Assembly (NCBI RefSeq): GCF_037038585.1
Contig: NC_092522.1
Coordinates: 50,383,161-50,447,160 of the forward strand
Direction: 5' to 3'
Length of the DNA stretch: 64,000 nucleotides
Origin: Patagioenas fasciata
Lineage: Eukaryota; Chordata; Aves; Columbiformes; Columbidae
Shown here: positions 26,130-55,000 of the stretch, piece by piece
Layout: the number at the start of each line of letters is the position of its first letter
How positions within the stretch are numbered: position 1 is the stretch's first letter
Position numbers and translations under genes: made by a program
The notes under the pieces: model-generated
Told to the model about the DNA's origin: nothing
Seen by the model: only the letters and a program-made list of their open reading frames with translations
Databases searched by the model: none

Positions 26130-26260
26130 TCCCTCCTACCTCTTTTTCCCCTCCCTCTTCTCTCATCTCATCTCCCCGTACCCCCTCCCTCTGGCACTAT
26201 ATAAACCAGAGGGCAGGGCACCCAGCTGCTTCCACAGCAGAACAATGTTTGGGCAGAGTC
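26130..26260 (+). promoter_or_regulatory. TATA-containing promoter-like stretch
   Basis: A pyrimidine-rich run (about 26,130-26,195) leads into CACTATATAAACCAGAGGGC (TATA box about 26,199-26,206), followed about 30 bases later by a plausible initiator region. No gene follows that I can recognise, so it may drive a non-coding RNA or be chance. Confidence 0.2.
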
Positions 26261-27703
26261 CATGTTGACACAAGTGCATTATATCCTGAAGGGTCAACTG
26301 TAGCTTTTTTTTTTTTTCTGGTTACTTTTTCTTTACCAACTGCGTAGAATTAATCTTCCACTTTTGCACAGATGCCATTGGTCCAAATCGATGAGCTCAT
26401 CTAATTGTCACCTCCTATCGTTGTAATATCCTGCTGGTTTAAGAGTATTATTATTTTCCCATTAAAACAATTAGAAACCCTCCCCTTCCTTAACATTTAA
26501 TAAAAGTCACACCTAGAAGATGCACGTAGGATTGCTTAGACAACCAAGACCTCCTTCTCCCATCTCTGGCTTTTCTGAGCAAGTGTTATCTCAGCCAAAG
26601 GCCAAACCCAAAACCATGGTATACCAGCCCATGGTCCAAGTGCTGCCTAACTCAGTACCACAGTGTCTACTCTCTTGTGCAGTGGAGAGGTGTCTCTTTC
26701 CACTGCACACCTATGCTACTCAGTCCTGTGGTACTTAAGAATGGTAAAGGGAGAGCCTACAGCGTACAGCCTATTTGAGAAGTACCTTGGGAAATGCTGC
26801 ATCCTACAGCTCTGAAGGGGCAAAACAGCTTCACTCACCTGGAGGCAACAGCTCAGCCAAAACATTCTGACTGCTGTGCCCAAGAAGCAGAAACCTTCCT
26901 CACCTTTTCAGAAAAGAACCCACTTCACAAGATGTGCTTAAGGTGGAGTTTAGTTGGTGGAGCTGCTTGTGGAGAGGTGTATCAGACACAGTTCCACCTG
27001 TTACACAAGTAAGTAGCATTACTAGAAAAGCTCCTTCCAAATTTGAGACCGACATTCTCAGGAAATGAGGCCTGCAAGTCTTTTAGCTCTTCTGGAGACA
27101 GCGTTTTCTCCACACCATAAGAGTTTTTTTTCCAGTGGCAATATACTCTATAGTCTATTAAAAATGGACTACCTGATGGTGCTTGAGTTTTCCTTCTCTA
27201 ATGGGATCTCCACGAAAATCAACATGAGGAACTTCAGAAACACACCCCAACCCATCCCACTTCTACATATAGACTGCCTATCAATAGTTCAGTGTCCAGG
27301 CATTTAACATACAAAACAATCAAACAAATTAAAGAGACTCTTTTAAAAGAAACTTCCACCATTCGTTTTTCCAGGCAAAGTCTTTTTGTGTTCGCTCTTC
27401 CAAAACAAATGGCAGTGTAGGCACTGTACTCTTATGTTTCATTGAGTGCTTGTTCAAAACAGCTGTATGTTCTATATAAAACATGTTTACATAGTAAATG
27501 TACTTCCTGTAGACACAAAGAAATGTTAATGAATAACCATTCCTGCATTTCAAATTTTGCAGGGCTGTGGGAAGGATCAGTCCATGACAAAATAGTTAAT
27601 GTTCACCCACTTTCTGGCACATGAAATCTGTTACTACAACTAATCCCTTACAGAGAAAAGAAAACATGAAAAACAAACTGGCACTGCCTAGTTGTACTAT
27701 GCT

Positions 27704-27737
27704 TGTGTGTGTGTGTGTGTGTGTGTGTCTGTGTGTG
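27704..27737. repeat. (TG)n microsatellite
   Basis: Run of TG dinucleotides interrupted once by a CTG. Likely polymorphic, non-coding. Confidence 0.9.
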
Positions 27738-30700
27738 CACGTAGGGAAACTGTGAGACTGCATATACATGGGAGAGGAACAGAGGAGGTATTCAGTGGAG
27801 AATGCCAGAAGGCATGGACTCCTTTTGGTAGGCAAGGCTGTTGGTTTTAATTGCATATATTGTCTTGGATTCTCACCTTCAGAAAAAAGGCCAGTTTGAT
27901 CTCACACAGTATCTACTACCCATATTTACATCCCATTGCCTGGGGCCCAGGGAAAGCAAACAATAGACATTTTCCTTTCAGTCAATTTCTATCTGAAAAT
28001 CTATGTGGCTTAAAAGACTTCTCAAACAACAAATCTGCATTTATCCTTGAAAACTTTCAAAAATCAAAATTCAGGTGATCTAACCTATAGCATTGTCCCT
28101 GTAAAAGCCTCAAATACAAAACTGATTTCTATTCTAGGTTAAGTTCTTTCTGAAACACAAAAGTATTAAAGAATTAAGAATTTGCTATAGAGCTGTGAAA
28201 TCTTACAAATGATTCCCATTTCTCTGTGAAGTAAGCCATTCATTCACTCATTAGGCTTTGCTATACAGCAATTTCATCTGAAATGCATAGATCTTTCTTC
28301 CAAGTCCCCTGAGTATACACAAGTCTGAAAAGACAGCGCAGATATGAACAAACCCACTTCAAGGGAAACCAAAGCAGCAAGGGGCAGATCCTTAGTGGAG
28401 TAAAGGATCTACACTGAAGTAGATGGGACCCATTTACGTCAGCCAGCAATCTGCTCTGCATCTGCAGACCAAGTTATGAAAAAAAGGTGATACACCATAC
28501 ACAGACCAGATGCACTAATGTAGTATAAGGCAAAAACAAGCTCTGCTGGGGATGTTCCAACATTTCTACATGAGATTTCACAGCATACAAAAATTATTTC
28601 ATGTGAATAAAAATCTTTTTTAACTGCAACCTCTCTGCATGGTTTGAAAGTGCTACTGTGGACAAGGTTTTCAAAGGCCACCCAACAAGCCATGCTCAAC
28701 TATATCTTCTTCACAGGGTGGCATATGAATAGCACATTTCACTTCTAACAGACTGAAAAATCATTACCACAGCAATAAGGCTGAGACCTCATAGCAATTT
28801 TCTTGATAAACACATTCCTTGACAACTATTATTTTTGTTCAAAAGATATATTTTGCTTTTGAGTGTAGATTTTTTTGGTGATATCACAGTAATTAGCAAA
28901 GGACAATCTGGATTTTCTTTAGCAATGTCAGTACCTTCTTATGTTTTGCAATAAACAATAATTTATTAAAATAAACTATTTATTAAATTCAAAGAACTAC
29001 TCCTCCCAAACTGCCTGAGGAGAAGTGGAGCTAATGAGCTTCTGGCAAATTTGAAGTCTTCAGCAAGTAATGTGGTGAATGTAATGAACTTCTACCTAAT
29101 TATTAAAATGTTGTTCACAAAACAGTTTTTCAGAGGTGTTCAATTTCTCCAGAAATGATCTGAAACAAATGAGGAGAGAAAAAAGTTTCACCACAAGCAA
29201 TGTCTACAAATGAAGACACATGTAACAAAGCTGATGAAACCAGAAGAAAGCTTGATTTTTTTATACGCATTCTAAGAAAAGAGGTAAAGTAAATGTTAGG
29301 ACGCAATTCTATTTTGAATTACCAAACACTGCCACCATGTGTTCACTTCAAATATTATCAGGCTGCTTGAAAACAGCTGCATGATAAGTACTAAAAATAA
29401 AACAAATCCAATTTGTTGCTCTCTCTCTTATGTAAAATGTTTGTGTATAATGCAATAGCGAAGACAATCCCAAAAAGTTTTTATATGCTTTTAGCCACTT
29501 GTGTGACATTTGTATGGGAACACATAGCTCTGTTTCTAATCCCTCCTGTCATCATTGTGGAAGGCACAAACTAGAGAATGACACAGAGGAAATATTGGAC
29601 AAATTTTGTTTTCACACGCAGATGCCTACCAAAATTAATGCTTCATTGTGTTTGTGCAATGCCCACCTCAGTAAACTTGTGGCTCATGTCGATCGTCCCC
29701 ATAAGGTACCAAAACCCACAAATGTTCATACAATTACAACATAATTATTTCAGAGAGTTTTTTTTTCTTCAAATGTTTACATATATGAACAAAAGCATTG
29801 ATACAATTATGGAGACAGGACTTCCTACAACATTTTCACTAGTTCTAATGTAAGCAGCAAAGGATTTCTACTCTTACCTGAAAACTATATTCATTCCAAT
29901 TTGAATTAATAGAATTCAATTTCTTATTATTTAATACAATTTCTCACCTGAAAACTCCCCTTGAGGTGGAAGGCAGGCAGATGAACTGCATCTCACTACT
30001 GAAAAGCTAAAATGATCAGAGATGCTCCTCTTCTCATTTGGATAGGATATTCAAGAAGAAGCAAAGGAATTCCAATGACTTAGCTAAAAAGATGGATACC
30101 TGATTTTCTTCAAAGTTTTCACAACTTCTGTAATAAATTCTTGGAGTTGGGATGCCTAACACCAGCTTGTATAATCGGGAAGTATTAGAAACAAATTCTC
30201 AGCTACTTTTAAATAATGTACACACACATGTAAACTGATTAACTGAACTTGGAAGAACTGACTGAAGAATCATCACTCGCTCATCAGCATTATCCAGGTA
30301 AACAAATTATTTGAAACACCTTCCTCAGAGGATGCTATGGAGTCCACATCTATGTCTGTATAGATTCACTGAGTGAAAACTAGCTCCAGGAAAATGCAGA
30401 GCTCAGGGAGCAAGGCCAACAATTAAAACAGACAGAAATGATACTTGGATGAAATAACCACATTTGCAAGAAAACATTCTTTAGTACAATTCTAGATATT
30501 TGAAATTTCAAGAATGAAAGAATTTTGAAAAGAAGACTGAACAACTATGTGAATGCCTAATGGGTGACTGCAGTTTTGAATGGCTCAGCTCCAGAATGAA
30601 TTCCATTTAGGGCAACAAAAATGGGAACTCTTGCATTTAAACATGATGTGTTTTGTCAGCATTACTCATGCATGCACCTGCTACATGTCTTTGGTTATTT

Positions 30701-31276
30701 CAAGCTTCTTTTGCTCTCAGAAATTATTTCTAATATCCTAAAACATTAAATGACTCCAAACAGATGACAAAGGTGAACACCTGAAGTGGAGAAGTCATTT
30801 CAAATAACTGATAAAGGACAAAACCGACAATCTTTTCCATGTTTCTTGCCATTCATTCTTCAATGGGCATTGTAGAATATACACTTACTCTGTAGCTCTA
30901 TTCTGCAAGTCTTTTAACAGCAGGAAGAAACCATAAGCCCCACATGAAGCTTTAATGGCAAATGACAGCACTAAGTCAGAATAAATTTGATTGTCCCACT
31001 CTGTTCCAGATTTGTCTAACTACTGATGGTAGCAACATTCCCATCAGAGAGCTTCAGAGGTAGAAAAAACAAACTGGAAAAGCATCTTTGACAAAACTGC
31101 CAGAAGTCCATCATGTTTCTTACTGCAGACTTAACAGCAGTGAAACACATATATGGCACTAACTATTAAAGGAGAAACTACCAATGTGCTCCATCTTAGG
31201 TAAAAGCACATGAAGAGAATAGCAGGCAAGATCATTTTAGCAAAGTTTAAATATAGGAGCAAAAGGAGAACTTATG

Positions 31277-32035
31277 TAGAGTATTGCATCTGGGCAGGAA
31301 CAACCCCAGGTTTCAGCATAAGTTTGGGAATGATCCATTAGCGAGCAGTGTAGGGGAGAGGGACCTGCGGATCCTGGTGGACAGTAGGATGACCATGAGC
31401 CAGCACTGTGCCCTTGTGGTCAAGAGGGCCAATGGCATCCTGGGGAGTATTAGAAGAGGGGTGGTTAGTAGGTCGAGAGGTTCTCCTTCCTCTCTACTCT
31501 GCCCTGGTGAGACCACACCTGGAATATTGTGTCCAGTTCTGGGCTCCTCAGTTCAAGAAGGACAGGGAACTGCTGGAGAGAGTCCAGCGTAGGGCAACCA
31601 AGATGATTAAGGGAATGGAGCATCTCCCTTATGAGGAAAGGCTAAGGGAGCTGGGTCTCTTTAGTTTGGAGAAGAGGGGACTGAGGGATGACCTTATTAA
31701 TGTTTACAAATATACAAAGGGTGAGTGTCATGAGGATGGAGCCAGGCTCTTCTCGGTGACAAACAATGGTAGGACAAGGGGTAATGGGTTTAAGCTGGAA
31801 CATAAGAGGTTCCACTTTAACTCGAGAAGAAACAACTTCTCAGCGAGGGTAACAGAACACTGGAATAGGCTGCCCAGGGAGGGTTGTGGAGTCTCCAACT
31901 CTGGAGACATTCAAAACCCGCCTGGACACATTCCTGTGTAACCTCATCTAGGTGTTCCTGCTCCGGCAGGGGGATTGGACTAGATGATCTTTCAAGGTCC
32001 CTTCCAACCCCTAACGTTCTATGATTCTATGATTA
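31277..32035 (+). mobile_element. CR1 LINE, 5'-truncated, with reverse-transcriptase tail
   Basis: A clear CR1 retrotransposon 3' part in sense. It encodes the end of the CR1 reverse transcriptase (blocks [87 protein letters not shown]) and ends in the family's short terminal repeats (TTCTATGATTCTATGATT). The reading frame is broken at least twice, near 31,475 and near 31,880, so it is dead. It is far less decayed than the other CR1 remnants here. It lies about 1.6 kb beyond the ERMARD stop codon. Confidence 0.93.
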
Positions 32036-33266
32036 TGTTGTTGAAAATATACATCCATGGCCTATAAGGTACTTTTCAGTACATGAACATACTTTCAAAA
32101 GGAGAAAGCACATCAGCTATTTATGTACTTTTAAACCATGACTCTCTATTTTCATTTCTTGATTTCTTTCCTACAATAAATATGAAAAGCTTCCATATTT
32201 TTTTTGCCTTGCAATACTTATCACCACCACCTTGCAATACTTAGCACCATCAAAGCAAGTGTCATCATACATGTCACTAACACGCTATGTTTAGTTAAAA
32301 CTTCTGAGCAAAGGCAATAGGTACAAAAATAAGCCTTCAAAATATAATCAGGATTTGCCAACTCAGAAGTTTAAAAAAGCTGAAATTTCAGACTGTGGCT
32401 CATACACAGCATTTGATTAATTATTATATATTACTAGGTTTTAATCTTTTTTTATCTATTTCACAATTCTTCACATCATTTAGTTCCATAGTCACAAAAA
32501 ACCTTGGAAAGTGACAGTTACATGTCAAACATGCACAATATATTGCAAGAGTAGCACAAAGGAAGCAACATGATCTTAGTTTATGTCCATCCCCTACACC
32601 AAATAAACAGGACTGGTAATTGTCTTATTGTGATTTCCAGTCACGAAACATCGCAAATAATCTCATTAAAATGTCACTTGAATCTCTAACACTTTGGAAA
32701 GCCAAACACTATCCAGACATTACCCTCTGGTTTTTAGTCTCCATAGGAGAAAGCAAATGGAGAGAGATTGGTGGTCTTTTGTGAATCCATTCCTCAAGTG
32801 ACACATTCCTTTGAAATTCTTTGGGGATAATTTATTTAAAAAAAAAAAAAAAAGAATCTTGTGTGCATCAAGAGCATAACTTTTTGAAGTACAATGAATA
32901 TGTGTCTGTGAGCATGTGCATGTGAGTGTTCATACTTAATCTACATGAAAGTAACTCACTAACTAGATATGTATTGGAAATAAGCAAATGAAATTAAACA
33001 AAAGAAACACATATTGTGCTGAAGTTATTCCACTCAGCCTCTTTTCAATCCTGGTATATAAACAACTGGTTACAGTGTTATCCAGTCTACGTCAGTGCAA
33101 GATCTGACTCTATTTTGAGTTAATAACAACAACCACAACTGCCAATGAGCACTGCTTTATGCTAAATATTCATTATTTCTTAATCTGTTGATCACATTGT
33201 CTGAGATTATTTCTGGTACATTTCAAAGTAAAAAAATACTTTTTAGATTTAAAATTCTCCAGAGCT
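32036..33266. other. Flank downstream of ERMARD, no gene seen
   Basis: AT-rich sequence with a poly-A run near 32,840 and no supported open frame. It lies between the CR1 copy and the likely 3' end of ERMARD. Confidence 0.55.
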
Positions 33267-33272
33267 TTTATT
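33267..33272 (-). terminator. Candidate ERMARD polyadenylation signal
   Basis: TTTATT on the plus strand is AATAAA on the minus strand, about 340 bases beyond the ERMARD stop codon. AT-rich DNA offers other candidates, so the actual end is not certain. Confidence 0.4.
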
Positions 33273-33609
33273 AATACACTTTTTAAAAGATATTTTCAGC
33301 ATAATAGAAAACTACAAAAAAAAAAAAAGTCAAGCTACAAAATACATAATGTCCTTAAAACAGAACTTGCACTACCCTGATTAAACTCACAGTAAATCTT
33401 CACTGGATTTGACAGAGAGTCCATTCTTCGGAAGCTTCATCATTCAACTCCAGTCAACAGCCACCTTCTCATTAAAATACTAAGTTTTGCATCCAAAATT
33501 TTACAATGACTGATGAAGTTTGTCTTTAAATTAGACTTGTCAAATGTGAGGACTTCAGAACTGCTAAGATATATATAACAATGTCCAAATAATCTTAAAA
33601 CCATTGAAT

Positions 33610-50467
<16,858 letters not shown>

Positions 50468-51479
50468 CTAAGACACACAAAAAAAGTCCTCACGTTAAGA
50501 AAGTACATGAAAACAAGGAAAATTATTATTAAAGTATACCCATAAGCACAGTGATCCAGACAGCAATACACCATCTCTAAACAAGCTGTAAGTTTTGCAA
50601 TGCAATTTTCATCTGTGCATATGATTAAATGAGCTGTCCAAGCAGAACCACTCTGTGGAAAACTGAGAGGAAGAATTGCCCTGTTTGCATAATGCCAGGA
50701 AGGTCTATTTCCAAATGGTTATATCTACTGAACTGATGCCAAGATAGATGGAAGCAAAAGATCCCAGTTTATATAGCTGTTCTGCCTAATCTCTGAGCTT
50801 TCAGGGAAACTGATGCTGCTTCAAGCAAAGCCAAGAGCTCCAGTCCTTATGACCAGCAAAATCATTGGGTGCAGGGGAGGAACATGTGAATTCTGTGTGA
50901 ACTGGTAGTAATGGTAGAACACTGTGAGCATAAATATTATTTGCACAGTAGTCTAAACAGAAAGACAGATTGATTCAAAAGCATATATTTAAATGAAAGA
51001 ATTAGCAAAGATAGAGCTGCTCATGCTAACAAAGAAGAAAATTCTTCTGATTTAGTAAAAAAGTTATACTTCCTCATTAATCAAACAGAAAAGATAGACA
51101 AGAAATCGTTTTAATATGAAGTATAAGAAATAGAAAAAGATTGTACTAAAGTTAAATAAAAAACATTTTTCTCCTCTTTAATTAGGTAGCAGAATTGACC
51201 CTCACAGTACATAATTTCTGAATTAATGGTTTCAAGGAGAGATTATGTATTTATACGGGAAACAACACAGAACAAATACGACAGTTCCTATAAGGAACTG
51301 CTGTGAGCTGCCATCAGGAGTATCCTATCCGCTACTAAAAAATAAATGTTCATAACACATACTTCAGTACTTCACTTTGAGAACCCCCCACTCCCCGTTC
51401 ACTGTCAAGAAACAGGAGGCCAAAGCAAAATTTGAACTACCACAGCCCCCTTTGTTGTCTAAAGTAGACCAGACTAGGC

Positions 51480-52070
51480 GCAGGTAGCTGACTTTTTCAG
51501 GGAGACTACGCGACGAAGTGCCGGGTTTCCGCCGGTGACAGCGCCGCAGAGGCACTGCTGGCACTGCTGCCCCTGTCCCGCCGCCCTGCCCCGGCCGCAG
51601 CGCCAACACTTCCCCAGGGCCGGCAGGGGCGGCCGAGAACCACACAGCTTAGCGGAGACAAGGGCGGCCGCAACCCCCAGCCCAGAGTCCCGGATACCCC
51701 CTCTCGCTCACGGAAGCAGCCACCCCTCCCCGCCATGGCACCCCGCTGCCGCTACCTCCGTTACCGCTGGGCCCGCCCGCTCTACGTCATGACGCTGTGC
51801 TAGCGCGCGGCGTCGTGCCTGGCTCGCGCGGGAAGAGCCTCGCTCTGGTATGGGGCTGCTCCACGCCGCGGAGCGCGAAGGCGGCTGCTCCCCGCGGCCC
51901 GTGGGGCCGGGAGTGGGAGGAGAGGGGGCCGCGCTTGTCTGCCCCGCCTTGGGGAAAGCGCCGCTGCGTGCCGCCAGTCATGGAGAAGAGCTCTAAGACG
52001 CCGAAGTTCTCCAATGCTGCCCTGGAGGGAGGAAAGCAGCGCGAGAGCCTGTCGGAGAAAGACAGCGTGA
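51480..52070. promoter_or_regulatory. Bidirectional CpG-island promoter of ERMARD and DYNLT2
   Basis: Sharp rise in GC and CpG against AT-rich flanks. ERMARD is transcribed leftward and DYNLT2 rightward from this block, head to head. No TATA box. A perfect palindrome CGTCATGACG at 51,785-51,794 holds two CREB/ATF-like half sites (TACGTCA and TGACGC) near the middle. On the minus strand a non-coding exon 1 of ERMARD probably ends near 51,712 at CTTCC|GTGAGC. The exact start sites cannot be read from the sequence. Confidence 0.75.
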
Positions 52071-55000
52071 GCGGCCGCCTGGGCGGGAGCGGGACGGCAG
52101 CCCTAGGGGGGTTTAGCTGCTGGAGGCCGGTGCCGGCGGCACCGCTGTGTGGGAAGGGAGCGGGTGTGAGGGTGGAGGAAACGGCCACTACGGCCGTGCC
52201 GCGCGTGTCACGTCGTCCAGTGGGGTAGGGGTACCGGCCGCCCCTCCAGCCGCAGCATGGACCTCGCTTGAGGTCGGGGCGCTGGCCCAGGGCCGCAGGG
52301 CTTCAGCTGGTGAGGGAAGGAGAGACGGATGGGGCTTGGGTCCTTAGGAAGGATGGTGCAGTGTGTGGAAGAACACAGGGCTCGGTAAGTGCTTAAAAGG
52401 TGAGTGTGATTTTGTGAAAACCTGTATGAGAAATGCTTTTCTACTGTTCCCATCTGTTTTACAACTGGTTTGGGACAGCTCATCCGCTTTCTGCTTTACT
52501 GGATGTCATTTTCACATCCATCTTGCAGCTGGTGTGCTGCCTTCGGCATTGGGAGACAAAGTCGTTAAAGCCTTGTGAAGGTAAAAAGAAGGCTAAGGTG
52601 GTCCTCCCTTTGATCTTTCCAACTTGGGGTGCTATTTTAAGTTCTCTAAGTTAGGAGGTGTGCTCTCTTCTGAAGAAATAAACAAGAACTGTTTCTTTAA
52701 CTTTAAAGCAACTATCAGTTGTTAAACTTATTAATGAATAGCATTTCTTTCAAACAGCAAAAGCTTTTTTCTCTCAGCAAATTTACTTGCATATGTCCAA
52801 TTTTAAACCAATGTAATAGAGTCCAGTAACATAAGAATAGGCTTTTGTATAGTCAAATGCAAAGTTGGTTCTTGAAATTTTGAGAGATTATTTCAGGAGG
52901 GATGCAAATCCTATATAGAAATGCAATTACAATATTGTGCTGAAGCTTGGAATCTCAGTATTTGTATTGTGAAATACGGAAGTAGGTTTATTTATTAACT
53001 GTTTGTGTAGAGATAACAATGAGGTTTTTGATTACCTCAATATTAAATGGCTTTTTGCAATGAGGTAATGATTATGAAAATTCCTGTCACTAATAATAGC
53101 GATTAAATTTGTAGGTAACAGCATTGTTAGAAGCTGAGTGCTATGGACGTGAATTTTCTTCCATCAGTAATGGTATAGGCTGAAGGTCTTGTGATTCATG
53201 CCAAAGAATTACTGTTTGGATTGCGACCTTTTTTACAGCTTCATTTCCACTGACATGGATTGGGATGGCCATTTGAGCAATCAGATGTCAGACTGGAGGT
53301 GGTTTTTATTCTGTTGGGGGACCTATGATAGGCATATAGGGTCAATCATGGTTACAGATCTGAGTTTAAGTTGGAAGATAATGATTCTCCACAGCCTAAG
53401 TGCAAATGTGTTTGGTCCTTGTGTTTTTGATGTAGTGTAAGTACTATTCAGAGTTTGTGTTGTTGTCATGGTATCAATAAACACCTGCAGCCAGTTTGCA
53501 CTAGGGCTGCCAATATCACCATTTTTTAACAGAATTATCTAACAGTAAGGAAGCAAAGGAGATATTCAGGCAATACTCATTGAGATGGCTAATGTGTTAA
53601 GTGATTTCATAGAGAAGAAACTCTGTTGCTTCCCTTATTCTTGAACTCCCGTGACTGAAAGGTTTGTGAGCCCTTGAGTAGTGTATCGTTTCAAATAATT
53701 CTTACTAGACTTTAATATTATCCATATTTTTTTCCCTATGCTTTTTAGTGTAAGTCTTGCACTGTGGTGTTACGTCACCGTTGTGCGCTTTCCTAGGTCC
53801 TAGTTGTAGTCAGAAAGTGGAACAAGGGACTGAAGAGTCAGCAGAACTTGAAAGTGATTAGTTAGGGGAGGTAGCTGGTATGGAAGACCACTGTCTGTAG
53901 CATTTGTCATAATCTCATTGGTTCCATTTGCTTTTCTGTCTGTCTTCTTTTGTTATCATTTCCAGTTCTGTTTTAAGTCAGCCATGGAGGACATCATCTG
54001 TGTGCATCATCAGACTTGCTGCTTGCATTCATAGAGGGCCAAATTTTGTTATGGGTGTTGAAGAGAATGATATTACACAAGCTGGATAGGGAGAAAACTT
54101 CGATCTTTGGAGTTCTGATGACAAATCAAAAGAAGTACCACTCTGTTTTAAGTTCCAAGCAAAAGTACAAAGCTTCAAATTGAAGCATGTTTATTCCTTG
54201 TTTTTTAATGTGCAAATTAAGTCATTAATATATATGGCATTTGTTTGGTAGCTTCACAAAGAGTGAGAAAAGTCAAATTACATAGTAAATGAAGCAAGCT
54301 TATAATTTGGGTTTTGTGTAGGCTGTTTGAATGAAAAGCTTGAAGCTGTGGTTAGCAGTCATGGACACATGGTTTTTTACTTGGACAATGAGTGCATGTA
54401 TGGTGTGTCTGTGTGACTGAGTTTGAATGTGAACTTCAGGGTCTGTTGCAATAGGTTAAGGGGTAGATTTTAGGCTAGACATGCGTGGAGAAGAAATTTT
54501 TTTTACAGTGAGGGTGGTGAAACACTGGAACATGTTGCCTGGAGAGGTGGTAGATGCCCCATCCCTGGAGACATTCAAGGCCAGGCTGGACGGGGCTTTG
54601 AGTAACCTGATCTAGTTGAAGGTGCTCCTGCTTATTGCAGAAGGGTTGCGCTAGGTGACCTTTGGAGGTCCTTTCTAACCCAAACCATTCTATGATTCAT
54701 TTGGATTTCAGCAGAAAACAAATTAAAACTGAGCAGAAGTTAACCACTGTTCCTTTTTTTCAGTCAAAGTGTTAGTGTCAAAACAGCCAGAAGATACCAT
54801 TTTCTAGCTTTTCTTTTTTCATAACATATTCCTAGACTAATTGTGTTTTTCCCCTCTTAATTGTACACCATAAAGTATTATATAGAGACTGATAAATGCT
54901 AAAATATTTACATGTGATGTGGACTTTTAAAATTATTTTGCACAGATGAAAGCAAAAAGGAGACAATCCCAATACCCACCTTTTGGTATGGCTCCAGTGG

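Larger units (their letters stand above)
24591..31276. other. Intergenic, no gene seen
   Basis: No gene can be supported. It includes a poly-A run at about 25,365-25,383, a TATA-containing promoter-like stretch near 26.2 kb and a GT microsatellite (both listed separately). The remainder is AT-rich single-copy-looking sequence with short, interrupted frames. Confidence 0.55.

Noticed and set aside
31408-31941. 177-codon open frame as a host gene
   Set aside because: It is the reverse-transcriptase tail of a CR1 retrotransposon and its frame is broken on both sides.
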